Shown: positions 28,444-37,659 of the stretch, piece by piece
Numbering within the stretch: the first letter of the stretch is position 1
Layout of the letters: each line of letters begins with the position of its first letter
Source: CAVQNQ01 sp963714205
Lineage (GTDB): Bacteria; Acidobacteriota; Terriglobia; Bryobacterales; Bryobacteraceae
NCBI GenBank assembly: GCA_963714205.1
Contig: CAVQNQ010000002.1
Location: 1,922,001 to 1,986,000 of the forward strand
Direction of reading: 5' to 3'
DNA: 64,000 nt
Position numbers and translations under genes: made by a program
Notes under the pieces: model-generated
Database searches by the model: none
What the model was told of the DNA's origin: nothing
The model's input: only the letters and a program-made list of their open reading frames with translations

Positions 28444-28589
28444 CGTCGTTCCTTTCGATCTGAGTGAGCGATCGTAGCTGGAGTGTGGGGCGCGACCGGA
28501 CTTACGACTGACCAGCATGTCCTCCGACGCGATGCAGCCGGCAGCGCGAGCCTAAGGCGAACCGCATCGACTGCCAACCCGCAGCCCGC

Positions 28590-29843
28590 TTACCGTTCGA
28601 TGCCCAGCTTCTTCGCCACGCGATCCAGCGTCTCCAGGAGCTTCTGAATGTGGCTTTCGGTGTGCGCGGCCGTGCACGAGATGCGCAGCAGGTTCTGCGC
28701 GGCGGCCGGGCGCAGCACCGGGTTGATGTAGACGCCTTCTTCGAGCAGGGCCTTGCACAGGCGGCACAAATCCAACTCTTCCTGAATGACCACTGGAACG
28801 ATGGCCGTCTCGCCCGGCAGTACGGCATATCCGCGGGCGCGCAGTTCGTCGCGCAACAACTGCGCGATCCGCTGCAGGTGGTGGCGCCGCTCCGGCTCCG
28901 TCTTGAGAATCTCCAGGGCCGCGCCCACCGCCGCAACCGAAGCCGGCGGCAAACTGGCCGAAAAGACGAAAGGCCGCGCGGTGTGTTTGAGGTAATCGAT
29001 CACCGCGCGTTCCGACGCGACGAATCCGCCCACCGACGCCAGCGACTTGGAAAACGTGCCCATTACGATATCGACTTCGTCCAGCACGCCCAGGTGCTCG
29101 GCGGCGCCCGCTCCCGTGGGTCCCAGCACGCCGATGCCGTGGGCCTCATCCACATACACGCGCGCGTTGTAGGGCTTGGAGAGCTTCAGAATGCCGCGCA
29201 GGTCGGCGAGATCGCCTTCCATGCTGAACACGCCTTCCGAAACAATGAAGATCTTCTCGTCCGGCGGGCAGTTCTCCAGGCAGCGCTCGAAGTGCTCCAG
29301 ATCGTTGTGGCGGAAGCGCATGGTGCGCGCCGGCGACCGCAAGGCGCCTTCCACCAGGCTGGCGTGCAAGTTGTGATCGCAGATCATCACGTCGCCCTTA
29401 TCACAGAGCGCCGAGAGGGTCGCGTAGTTGGCCTGGAAGCCGGTTCCGAAAATGATCGCGCTTTCCTGATGAACGAAGGCCGCCAACTCGGCTTCCAGCT
29501 TGACGTGCAGATCCAGCGTGCCGTTGAGCAGGCGCGATCCGCTGCATCCGCTGCCATACTTCCGCACGGCCTGCGCGGCGGCTTCCTTGACCTTGGGATG
29601 CGTGATCAAGCCCAGGTAGTCGTTCGATCCGAACATCAAGACCTTGCGCCGCCCGATGCGGACTTCGCCCGGTCCGCAACCCTCGCGCTCGCCGAAAACC
29701 TCGAAATACATGTACAGTCCGGCTGCCTGCAAATCGCTCGGACGAGTGAAATTACGGCATTTTTCGAAAATGTCGTTGGTGGCGTTGGCCTTCCTTTTGC
29801 CGCTGATGTCGCTAGTGGATAAGCGCATGGTCCTCAGTTCCAT
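28590..29843 (-). CDS. serine palmitoyltransferase-like PLP enzyme (alpha-oxoamine synthase)
   Basis: Alpha-oxoamine synthases condense an amino acid with an acyl-CoA. PLP residues are visible: Lys266 in GTFSKSLASVGGF, VDEAHGIGVLG (Asp232, His235) and CDHNLHASLVEG (His160). The motif YGSGCSGSRLLNGTLDLH is characteristic of bacterial serine palmitoyltransferase; KBL and BioF relatives differ there. The N-terminal IFEKCRNFTRP also fits Spt. The enzyme would make 3-ketosphinganine from serine and palmitoyl-CoA. It is the last gene of an operon with GNAT, PAP2 and CerR-like genes, which supports this reading. ATG 29843 overlaps the GNAT stop; a second ATG at 29828 is possible. Confidence 0.8.
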   Translation of the reverse strand: MELRTMRLSTSDISGKRKANATNDIFEKCRNFTRPSDLQAAGLYMYFEVFGEREGCGPGEVRIGRRKVLMFGSNDYLGLITHPKVKEAAAQAVRKYGSGCSGSRLLNGTLDLHVKLEAELAAFVHQESAIIFGTGFQANYATLSALCDKGDVMICDHNLHASLVEGALRSPARTMRFRHNDLEHFERCLENCPPDEKIFIVSEGVFSMEGDLADLRGILKLSKPYNARVYVDEAHGIGVLGPTGAGAAEHLGVLDEVDIVMGTFSKSLASVGGFVASERAVIDYLKHTARPFVFSASLPPASVAAVGAALEILKTEPERRHHLQRIAQLLRDELRARGYAVLPGETAIVPVVIQEELDLCRLCKALLEEGVYINPVLRPAAAQNLLRISCTAAHTESHIQKLLETLDRVAKKLGIER

Positions 29844-30950
29844 TCGTAAATTCGGTAAGTCTTGTACCGTTTCGCCCCCATCAGCAGGGCAGACCTATTC
29901 ATCAGTACATTATCTTCCAAGATCCAGGACATCTCGACTTCGTGAAAACCAAGCTTCCGGCCGTTGCGAATGAGCGTGGCATATAGGACCGCCCCCAAAC
30001 CCGAGGTCCGATACTCCTCGACAACACCCAGTGTAAGAACCCGCACATTTGTTATCAACCGTTGATGATACAAAATTTTCAGCAGGCCGGTGGGGAAGAG
30101 CCGGCCGCGCGCCGGCTTGAGCGCCTGGTTGATGTCCGGCAGGGCCAGGGCGAATCCCACCGGGCGATCCCCAATTTCCCCGATCAAGATCAGATCCGGC
30201 TTAAGGATCTGCTTCATTTCCTTGCCCATAGCCGCGAATTCTTCACGCGACATGGGGATGAAACCCCAATTCCGGCTCCAGGCCGAGTTGTACAGGTTCC
30301 AGACGCGCTCCACGTCCGCCTCGAAATTCTTCAAATCGATGGGCCGCACGCGCACGCCCCTGAGCCCGGTGGCGCGTTCGGCAAGGCGGTCGATCTTACG
30401 GGATTCGAGGGCCGCGGTCGGACAGGTATAGGCGAGCAGATCCTTGGCCTTGCGCAGGCCCGCCCGCTCCATCAGGACGGGGTAGTAGGGCGGGTTGTAG
30501 GTCATCATAATGATGGGGTCCAAGTCGAACCCCTCGACCAGCATTCCGCACTCATAGTTTGTGGAGGGATTTACCGGACCCCGGATCACCTGGGCCCCTC
30601 GCTCCACCAGCCATTGCCGCGCTCGCGAAAGCAGTTCCCCCGCAACGTCCTGATTGTCGACGCATTCAAAGAATCCGAAGAACCCGGCATTCTCCTGATG
30701 GAAGCGGTTGTTCGCTTTATCGAGAATGGCGGCGATCCGGCCCACGGGGCGGCCGTCGTCTAAGGCCAGGAAGAATTCCGCCTCGGCATCCAGGTAAAAG
30801 GGGTGTTTACGGCGGTCGAGGAGTCTCCTTGACGGCGATACGCAACGGGGCAACCCAATGGGGGTCGTCGCGATATAACGTGTACGGCAATTCGACGAAC
30901 TGCCTCAGCGCCTTCCGGTCCTCGACCGTAACGAGTTTTAATCCTCCCAA
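29834..30950 (-). CDS. GNAT-fold protein, candidate bacterial ceramide synthase; N-terminal frame break
   Basis: The main frame (to about 30823) encodes a GNAT-fold acyltransferase: RRKHPFYLDAEAEFFLA, GRIAAILD, FFGFFECVDNQ, GPVNPSTNYECGMLVEGFD, MTYNPPYYPVLME and GLRKAKDLLAY. The N-terminus typical of this family (LPYTLYRDDPHWVAPLR) is found upstream in another frame, so one extra base near 30824 breaks the gene. Corrected length is about 370 residues from the TTG at 30950, whose start is uncertain. In Caulobacter the GNAT-like bCerS N-acylates the sphingoid base with an acyl group; this protein is of that general type and sits next to an Spt-like gene. Ceramide synthase is inference. Confidence 0.68.
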
Positions 30951-30962
30951 AATCCTGGCCCC

Positions 30963-31820
30963 CTATGAGAGTTTTCGGAACATCGCGGGTGCGGTCGCAA
31001 TTAACAGGGCCGCCAGTGCCGCTCCGGCGAATACATCCACCGTGTAGTGATATCGAAGATAAACTGTACCAAAAATGAGTAGAGGAGTGTAAGCGAAATA
31101 GATCCTGAAGAGCTTATTCGACACCATCCGGCTGGACCACCACGCCAGGATGGTGAGCTCGGTGTGGCCGCTCGGAAAACAGTCGTAGGCGGCGGTTTCC
31201 AGCCGGTCCAGCCCGTTTTGCATGGCATCGAACAGCCACAAGCCCTGTAAAGGTATATGTTGCAAGGATCTCAGCAGGACGCGCGGACCCCGCGCCGGCA
31301 CCGCGAGATATCCCAGGTAAGAGGCCAGGAAGCCCACCGCGATGAGGAAGGCGTAATAGCGGAATTCGTCGTATAAACCCTTGCGCCACAACAGATACGC
31401 CACCAGGAGCACGGCCGGAACAAACAGCGTATAGGCAATTTGGAGCAATTCCACCCCGGCTGGCCACTGGATGCGCTCCAGCCAGACTGTCGGATAGGCT
31501 CCCCAGATCCGCAAATCCAGATCGGCCAGCCAACGGTCGGCATCCGAGCGGCGGATCGCCGGAACCAGTATCGCCATCTCCCGGTAACAGGCGGCCACGT
31601 ATGGCAGGGGATACCAATGGCGGAAAACCCAGCTCGTGCGATTGGGCCGCTTGACCTCATACACCAGCAATGCGGCGCCCAGGATCTGCCAGGCGAGGAG
31701 GCCTGCAGCGCCGGGCACATGGTTCCACCAACCCACGACCAGAGCGGCGGCGAAGGTGTAATACGAGAGAATTACCTTATCGACCGCCCAGTAGCGCGTG
31801 GTGCTCAATAGTTTAGCCAA
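30963..31820 (-). CDS. PAP2/AUR1-like membrane phosphatase or headgroup transferase
   Basis: The 285-residue product has about six membrane helices and the three PAP2 signatures: VPARGPRVL, CFPSGHTELTIL and YLRYHYTVDVFAGAAL, with catalytic His in the second and third. Members either remove lipid phosphate or transfer phosphoinositol/phosphocholine headgroups (AUR1, sphingomyelin synthase). Inside this operon a ceramide-headgroup or lipid-phosphate role is likely but unproven. TTG start at 31820 has GGGAGG five bases upstream and overlaps the epimerase-like gene by 16 bases; TTG at 31808 (TTGA overlap) is the alternative. Confidence 0.78.
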   Translation of the reverse strand: MAKLLSTTRYWAVDKVILSYYTFAAALVVGWWNHVPGAAGLLAWQILGAALLVYEVKRPNRTSWVFRHWYPLPYVAACYREMAILVPAIRRSDADRWLADLDLRIWGAYPTVWLERIQWPAGVELLQIAYTLFVPAVLLVAYLLWRKGLYDEFRYYAFLIAVGFLASYLGYLAVPARGPRVLLRSLQHIPLQGLWLFDAMQNGLDRLETAAYDCFPSGHTELTILAWWSSRMVSNKLFRIYFAYTPLLIFGTVYLRYHYTVDVFAGAALAALLIATAPAMFRKLS

Positions 31821-32767
31821 CCGGCCTCCCTATACCAGGCGAGGGTTCTGGCGAGCCCGGTCGCCAGCGGCGTGCGCGCCTCGAATCCGAAATCGGCAGC
31901 CGCCCGGTGCGCATCGCAAGTCCAATAGGGGCACAGAGCCTCCGCGACCTTCTCGCGCGAGATGATGCCCGGTTTCCGAGTCAAGTACGACCACAGCTCT
32001 CCACCATACCCCACGGCATAGGCGGCTGGAATCGGCACATGGACCACGCGCGGCCGACGGGACATGATGCGGGCCGCCTCCTCGCCCAGTTCGCTCCAGG
32101 AGGCGGGCTTGGGGTGGGCCAGAAAATAGGCACTTCCGGGAGATCCCCTTTCCGCTGCGGCAACGAGACCCTCTACGAGGTCCTCGATGTAGATTGCGCT
32201 GAACCATCGCTCGCCTCCCGAGATCTGCACCACCAGGCCTCGCGACACGGCCTTGAGAATCTGGAACACGTCGGTATCCCGGGGCCCGTAAACCACCGGC
32301 GGACGGACGATCACTGCCTCCGGCGCCAGCGAGCGCACGATGCGTTCCCCTTCGAGCTTCGATTTTCCGTAACGGGTGAGCGGATGCGGTTCGGTATCCT
32401 CCTCCACCGGCCGGCCATCCGGGCTGGGACCGATGGCGGCGAGCGAGCTTACGTGTAGCAGGCGGACGGGCCGGCCTTCCAGCGCCCGCAACAGCGTGTG
32501 GGTGGCGCGGACATTGCCAACGTAGTAATCGGCGGGATGAAGGGCTTTCGTTACCCCCGCGAGGTGAAAAATCGTCCCGGCACCGCGCACAGCCTCCGCG
32601 ACGCCCTGACCGCTGGCCAGATCTCCGAAAGCCGGTTCCACGCCGGCGGGCAAGGAACTGGCGGCGGCCTTGCGCCGCAGGATGCAGCGCACCGGCCGGC
32701 CGGCGCTCGCCAGCTTGGCGAGCAGGTGGCTCCCGATGAAACCGGTGCCGCCAGTGACCAGAATCAT
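31805..32767 (-). CDS. NAD(P)-dependent epimerase/dehydratase-like SDR, candidate CerR
   Basis: An extended short-chain dehydrogenase: MILVTGGTGFIGSHLLAKLA binds the cofactor, FHLAGVTKAL follows, and the catalytic set is VSSLAAIGPS with Tyr-Lys in LTRYGKSKLEGERIV. In Caulobacter the CerR protein of this class reduces the 3-keto group of the sphingoid or ceramide precursor. Neighbouring Spt-like, GNAT and PAP2 genes make that role plausible here; a nucleotide-sugar epimerase is the main alternative. Its ATG overlaps the stop of the upstream DUF3047 gene (TAATG). 320 residues. Confidence 0.78.
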   Translation of the reverse strand: MILVTGGTGFIGSHLLAKLASAGRPVRCILRRKAAASSLPAGVEPAFGDLASGQGVAEAVRGAGTIFHLAGVTKALHPADYYVGNVRATHTLLRALEGRPVRLLHVSSLAAIGPSPDGRPVEEDTEPHPLTRYGKSKLEGERIVRSLAPEAVIVRPPVVYGPRDTDVFQILKAVSRGLVVQISGGERWFSAIYIEDLVEGLVAAAERGSPGSAYFLAHPKPASWSELGEEAARIMSRRPRVVHVPIPAAYAVGYGGELWSYLTRKPGIISREKVAEALCPYWTCDAHRAAADFGFEARTPLATGLARTLAWYREAGWLNY

Positions 32768-33429
32768 TATTGTGGCGTGCTGCGGAAAGCCACTTCGCCG
32801 AAGTAGCTTTCGGCCGTGGTGCCGGTGTGCTGCGAGTTGATCTGGATGCGGATGCCTTTCACGTGCGGCGCGGTGCGGCCGTAAGCCCGCTCGTAATCCG
32901 CTGCCACATTCTGAGATTCCGCAATCCAGCGGTTGGCCTGGGCCACACCCGACTCGCAGACCACCGCGACAATATGCACCAGGGGGATGGCGCTGGCGCT
33001 CTGCACGGTCCCTTGGGGCGCCGTGCTGTCCCAGAGATAGCTGACGATGCGGTGGTCGGCGAAGGCGATCAGGAGCTGAGCCGCCTGGTCGTCCGTGGTG
33101 GGATGCCGGAAATCGCCGCCGGGCGGAACCTGAGCCACCTTCCAGCGCCAGGTCAGGAAAGGCATCTCCCCGGGATTCACGTCCACGCCGCGTTCCAGTC
33201 CGAACGAAGATCTGACGCTCTTGAAGTGCACGGAGGCGCCGTCATTATCTCTCGAGAAAGAGATGTCCGGAACGCCGTGATTTACTCTGATCTGCCAGCC
33301 ATCCGGCAGGCGGCCGGCATTCCAACTGGCCGCGTTCAGCACGGTAAAAGCCAATGGGGCAGTGCGCGCTCCGATCGCAAAAATCAGGAGAGCGCAGGCG
33401 GCCGGCAGGCTGTCTAATTTTCTGGGCAC
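32767..33429 (-). CDS. secreted DUF3047 protein
   Basis: The 220-residue product has a signal-like N-terminus (LPAACALLIFAIGARTAPL) and a beta-rich domain with the DUF3047 features FLTWRWKVAQVPPGGDFRHP, DDQAAQLLIAF and VSYLWDSTAPQG. The fold suggests carbohydrate or ligand binding, but no function is established. GTG start. It is the second gene of the putative sphingolipid operon and overlaps the next gene by one base, so it may act on the product or its transport; that is inference from position only. Confidence 0.75.
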   Translation of the reverse strand: MPRKLDSLPAACALLIFAIGARTAPLAFTVLNAASWNAGRLPDGWQIRVNHGVPDISFSRDNDGASVHFKSVRSSFGLERGVDVNPGEMPFLTWRWKVAQVPPGGDFRHPTTDDQAAQLLIAFADHRIVSYLWDSTAPQGTVQSASAIPLVHIVAVVCESGVAQANRWIAESQNVAADYERAYGRTAPHVKGIRIQINSQHTGTTAESYFGEVAFRSTPQ

Positions 33430-33491
33430 GAGAAAAGAGCGGCTTGGCGAAATTATTACTATCGCATGATTCGACCGCGGCTTGCAGTGCC

Positions 33492-35192
33492 CTATCGGCC
33501 AACCAGTTGAAGATAGGCGCGGCGCGCTTCCGGATCGGGGACGCCGCCATAGGGGTGCTCCAGGTACAAGGCGAGGGCGCGGCGGGCGCGGGTGTTATCG
33601 CCGGCACGTAAAAATAAGTCGCCCAGTGTGCGCGCGCACAGTGAGAATTCGGGGTCGCGCGTTACGTGCATCTCGCACTCGCCCTGGAGATGATCGAAGA
33701 TACGCCGCTTATCGAGCACCGGCATACCCGCGGGGACCGCGTGCAGGAAAACCATCGCCTGAGGATCTTCGTAGACCAGCTTCCACTCGGCCGCCCCGGG
33801 CTGCGCGAGCGCCAGCGCCAGCCCGTAGAGCGCACCCGAGTTGTATTCGAACCCGTTCAAGATCACCGCGCCGATGCCGTATCGCGCAAGCAGTTCGTGG
33901 CGGGCCGGGTCGCCCGGAGGCGCGGCCAGGATCGTGCGATAGTCGCGAAAGACGGCCTCGCTAAGCGCCCGCCCATCGATGAAGACTGGCACGCCCCGCC
34001 AGATGAGATAGCCGCCATATTCGTAGGTGTTGAAGAGCGGGTCGGAAATCCGGTGGTCGCGCAGGAAATCCGCCGCTCCGGAAGGAAAGCGCCATTCGGC
34101 GGCGCGCAACTGGAAGAAGGAACCGCGCGCCGACCCAACCACCAGAGCCGCCGCGAGCGCGGCCGCCGCGGCCCACCGGGCGGCCGAAGGGAGCGCGCGC
34201 TTCCAGGGAAAGTAACTGGCGATGAGAATGGGCGCCAGGAGGCCCACCAGCATTTCATTGCGAAAGGCCGTGAGCGCGGCCGCCGAGAAGGCCGCGAACA
34301 GCAGCCAATCCGCCGGGCGCACGCGCCGCCACGAAGCCACCAGGACCAGCGCCGCGGCATAGAGAAGAATATCGAATGCGTAAGGCTCGCCCCAGAGCGC
34401 GGGCTTGGACCATTCGATAAGGGTCGATTGCAGGGCGCTGCGCCGATAATCCAGAATCGTGCCCAGCACGCCGAAGCCGTTCGGATTGAGGCCCGAGAGC
34501 AGCACGGCCGCGGCGCTCACGGCGGCCAGCCGCCCTAGGTCCGGCGCGCGGCGCACCAGCGCTTCCGCGGTATAGGCTCCGCACACTACCCAACCCAGGA
34601 AGAATCCGCCATGGCAGTTCGCCCACACCAGCGCGATTGCCGGCACGAGCCAGATATACCGGCGGTATTCGAACAGCGCGATGAACGCGGAGGTGAAGAG
34701 GAAGCTGAGAATGCTGGGACGGTCGTGAGCGAACTCGACGGCCAGCGAGGCCGCGCCGAGAGCCGCCGCGATTCCCCATATCGCGGACCCGGCCCGCCGC
34801 CATGCGATCAGCCCGACTACTCCGCACATGGCCGCCAGCAGCAGGGCGCGAGCCAGCACTACGGCCCCCAGTCCGCCCGCGCATTCGGCCAGGTACATGC
34901 CCGCCTGGGCCAGCCACTCGTGCGTCAGGTTGAAGTGGCGCGTGCGCTCCTCACCCGGATAAGCAGGCTGGGCCTGGGCGGTCGTATAGGCGAACGGGTC
35001 GGGATAGGGCAGCTTGTGGTGGGTGACTATGTACTCGCCGGTCTTGAGATGCCACCAGGAATCCGGATCGGCGAGTTCGGTTGAAAACAGTCCAATGAGC
35101 AGAAGGGCAGTGAGGATCGCAAGGGCTACGGCCAGCCACTGGGGCGAGGCTTTCACTGCGGGTTTGGACGTACGCAAATTAGAGCTTATCAT
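33492..35192 (-). CDS. polytopic membrane protein with C-terminal TPR-like tail
   Basis: The 566-residue product has about ten to eleven hydrophobic helices, a large soluble part near the centre (FNTYEYGGYLIWRGVPVFID, typical of this acidobacterial family) and a helical C-terminus (ARTLGDLFLRAGDNTRARRA) like a TPR pair. The layout, with an early DPDSWWHLKTGE motif in the first periplasmic loop, resembles GT-C-type glycosyltransferases, but no catalytic residues are certain. It is the first gene of the operon leading to the sphingolipid-like genes; the ATG at 35192 was preferred over upstream codons antisense to the cydA promoter. Confidence 0.6.
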   Translation of the reverse strand: MISSNLRTSKPAVKASPQWLAVALAILTALLLIGLFSTELADPDSWWHLKTGEYIVTHHKLPYPDPFAYTTAQAQPAYPGEERTRHFNLTHEWLAQAGMYLAECAGGLGAVVLARALLLAAMCGVVGLIAWRRAGSAIWGIAAALGAASLAVEFAHDRPSILSFLFTSAFIALFEYRRYIWLVPAIALVWANCHGGFFLGWVVCGAYTAEALVRRAPDLGRLAAVSAAAVLLSGLNPNGFGVLGTILDYRRSALQSTLIEWSKPALWGEPYAFDILLYAAALVLVASWRRVRPADWLLFAAFSAAALTAFRNEMLVGLLAPILIASYFPWKRALPSAARWAAAAALAAALVVGSARGSFFQLRAAEWRFPSGAADFLRDHRISDPLFNTYEYGGYLIWRGVPVFIDGRALSEAVFRDYRTILAAPPGDPARHELLARYGIGAVILNGFEYNSGALYGLALALAQPGAAEWKLVYEDPQAMVFLHAVPAGMPVLDKRRIFDHLQGECEMHVTRDPEFSLCARTLGDLFLRAGDNTRARRALALYLEHPYGGVPDPEARRAYLQLVGR

Positions 35193-35235
35193 CGGCGGCG
35201 TAGCCCCGGCCGCGCCCGCGCGCGATAATGAGTCA

Positions 35236-36600
35236 ATGGATGACGCGCTCCTGATGCACCGGCTCCACTTCGCCTTCACGGTGACGTTCCACTACATTTT
35301 TCCGCAGCTCACCATGGGCCTCGCCCCGCTGATTGTCATTCTGAAGACGCTGTATCTCCGCACGGATAACCCGCTCTACAACCGCGCGGCCCGTTTCTGG
35401 GGGAAGGTCTTCGGCGTCAATTTCGTTATGGGCGTGGTGACTGGAATCCCCATGGAGTTCCAGTTCGGCACCAATTGGGCCCAGTTTTCGCGCGTGACGG
35501 GCGGCGTGATCGGGCAGCCGCTGGTGATGGAGGGCGTTTTCTCGTTCTTTCTGGAATCGGCCTTTCTGGGATTGTTTCTCTACGGCGAGCGCCGGCTGAG
35601 CCGCATGGGCCACTGGTGGGCGGCGTTCGCGGTGTTCGTCGGCTCGTGGCTCTCCGGCTTCTTCATCATCGTGACCGATGCCTGGATGCAGCACCCCGTC
35701 GCCTATGCGCGCACGCTGGACGGGATGTTTCACGTCACCAGCTTCTGGGGTCTGCTGCTGAATCCATGGGCACTGATACAGTATTCGCACAACATGTGCG
35801 GCGCGCTGATCACGGGCAGTTTTGCCATGGCGGGCGCGGGAGCTTATTATCTGCTCGAGAACAAATTTATCGACGAGGCGCGCGTGTTTCTGCGCGTCGC
35901 GGTGGTGGTGGGCGTGCTGGCTTGCATCGTGCAGATCTTTCCTACCGGCGACCTGCACGGCCGCTTCATGGCCATGCACCAGCCCGCCACAACGGCCGCC
36001 ATGGAAGGCCTCTTCAAGACCGAGGCCGGCGCGCCCATCGTGATTCTGGGGCAGCCCGACGCGGAGAGCCAGCGTATCGACAATCCGCTGGTCGCCAACA
36101 ACATGCTCAGCTTCTTGATTTATGGCACCACGACCGCGCAGGTGAAAGGCTTGAACGAGTTTCCCCAATCCGACTGGCCCACCAACATCCCGCTGCTCTA
36201 TTACAGCTATCACATCATGGCCGGCCTGGGTACGCTGTTCGCCCTGGTGATGGCCGGCGCCGCGTTCCTTTTGTGGCGCGGCAAGCTGTTCGGCGCCCGC
36301 TGGATGCTCTGGATTATCCTGCTCTGCCTGCCGTTCCCGTACATCGCCAACACGGCCGGCTGGATGACGGCGGAAGTAGGGCGCCAGCCGTGGGTGGTCT
36401 ACGGGCTGATGCGCACCAGCGACGGCTATTCGAAGTATGTCCACGCGGGCAACAGCCTGTTTACGCTGCTGGGGTTCATGGGGCTGTACGCGCTGCTGGC
36501 GATCCTGTTCCTGTTTCTGGTGCTGCGGCTGATGGCGCTCGGCCCCGGGGAGGAGTCAGCCGCCGACATCGCCGCTGGAAACCCGCTGACGGTCGAATAA
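35236..36600 (+). CDS. cydA: cytochrome bd ubiquinol oxidase subunit I
   Basis: CydA binds hemes b558, b595 and d and oxidises quinol. The N-terminus LHFAFTVTFHYIFPQLTMGL has the heme-ligand His; GRQPWVVYGLMRTSDGYS is the conserved quinol-side block; TAGWMTAEV precedes it. At 454 residues it lacks the long Q-loop insertion, so it is of the short, CIO-like type. The ATG at 35236 gives the standard start. cydB follows after 12 bases. Such oxidases allow respiration at low oxygen, which fits with the hydrogenase operon. Confidence 0.95.
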   Translation: MDDALLMHRLHFAFTVTFHYIFPQLTMGLAPLIVILKTLYLRTDNPLYNRAARFWGKVFGVNFVMGVVTGIPMEFQFGTNWAQFSRVTGGVIGQPLVMEGVFSFFLESAFLGLFLYGERRLSRMGHWWAAFAVFVGSWLSGFFIIVTDAWMQHPVAYARTLDGMFHVTSFWGLLLNPWALIQYSHNMCGALITGSFAMAGAGAYYLLENKFIDEARVFLRVAVVVGVLACIVQIFPTGDLHGRFMAMHQPATTAAMEGLFKTEAGAPIVILGQPDAESQRIDNPLVANNMLSFLIYGTTTAQVKGLNEFPQSDWPTNIPLLYYSYHIMAGLGTLFALVMAGAAFLLWRGKLFGARWMLWIILLCLPFPYIANTAGWMTAEVGRQPWVVYGLMRTSDGYSKYVHAGNSLFTLLGFMGLYALLAILFLFLVLRLMALGPGEESAADIAAGNPLTVE

Positions 36601-36612
36601 TAGGATAACGCC

Positions 36613-37659
36613 ATGCTGATGACCTGGTACCTGCTCGTCGCGATCATGATCGTGGCCTATGTGGTGTTCGATGGATTCGACCTCGGCGTCGGCGTGCTGC
36701 ATCTCTTCATCGCGCGCACCGAGGAAGAGCGGAGCCTGCTGGTTCGCACCATCGGGCCGGTGTGGGACGGCAACGAAGTCTGGCTGTTGGCGGGCGGCGG
36801 CACGCTCTATTTCGCCTTCCCGCTGCTGTATGCTTCGGGATTCAGCGGCTTCTACCTTCCGCTGATGATCGTGCTGTGGCTGCTGATTCTGCGGGGCATC
36901 GGGATCGAGCTGCGCATGCACCTCGATTCGCCCGTATGGCGCGGACTGTTCAACGGCTGCTTCGGCATATCGAGCCTGCTGCTGACGGTGTTTTTCGGCG
37001 CCGCGCTGGGCAATGTGATTCGCGGCGTCCCGCTGCAGCCCGATGGCTACTTCTTCCTGCCGCTGTGGACGGACTGGACGGTGGGCCCGCAGCCGGGCAT
37101 CCTGGATTGGTATACGGTGCTGGTCGGCGTGGTGGCGCTGGTTGCCCTGGCGCTTCACGGGGCCAACTATGCCGCGCTCAAGACCGGCGGCGATCTGAAC
37201 CGCCGCTGCCGTCGAGCGGCGGCCTGGCTGCTGCCGGCGCTCGCCCTCCTTACCGTGGTCAGCCTGGCGGCGACGCTCGCCATCCGCCCCGAACTGCTAG
37301 ACAACTATCAACACGCGCCGGTGCTGTACGCGATCCCGGTGCTGGTTGCGGCATCGCTGGTGGGTATCTGGAGCATGGGCCGGAGGGGCAACGAGCGCGG
37401 CGCATTTCTGGCCTCGTGCGCCTATCTGGTGCTGATGCTGGTGGGCGCGGCCGCCGCGGTTTATCCGAACCTGCTGACGTCCACCACCGATCCGAGCCTG
37501 AACATCACGGTGTTTAATGCCCATTCCGGCGAGCATTCACTGAGCGTCGGGCTGATCTGGTGGGGTTTCGGAATGGCGCTGGCGGTGGGATACTTCGTGT
37601 TCGTGTATCGGATGTTCCGGGGGAAGATTTCAGGGATTGCGGGTGGGCACGGGTATTAG
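36613..37659 (+). CDS. cydB: cytochrome bd ubiquinol oxidase subunit II
   Basis: CydB is the structural partner of CydA. The 348-residue product has about eight membrane helices and the usual VVFDGFDLGVGVLHLF and GPVWDGNEVWLLAGGGTLYFAF motifs. No cydX or cydCD is found next to it. Oddly, its TAG stop (37657-37659) is also the first three bases of the inverted repeat of the following IS element, so the IS landed exactly at or just beyond the end of the gene and may have altered the last codons. Confidence 0.94.
   Translation: MLMTWYLLVAIMIVAYVVFDGFDLGVGVLHLFIARTEEERSLLVRTIGPVWDGNEVWLLAGGGTLYFAFPLLYASGFSGFYLPLMIVLWLLILRGIGIELRMHLDSPVWRGLFNGCFGISSLLLTVFFGAALGNVIRGVPLQPDGYFFLPLWTDWTVGPQPGILDWYTVLVGVVALVALALHGANYAALKTGGDLNRRCRRAAAWLLPALALLTVVSLAATLAIRPELLDNYQHAPVLYAIPVLVAASLVGIWSMGRRGNERGAFLASCAYLVLMLVGAAAAVYPNLLTSTTDPSLNITVFNAHSGEHSLSVGLIWWGFGMALAVGYFVFVYRMFRGKISGIAGGHGY

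Noticed and set aside
28590..29843. 2-amino-3-ketobutyrate CoA ligase or BioF
   Set aside because: The GCSGSRLLNGT motif and the neighbouring CerR/GNAT/PAP2 genes favour serine palmitoyltransferase; kept as an alternative only.
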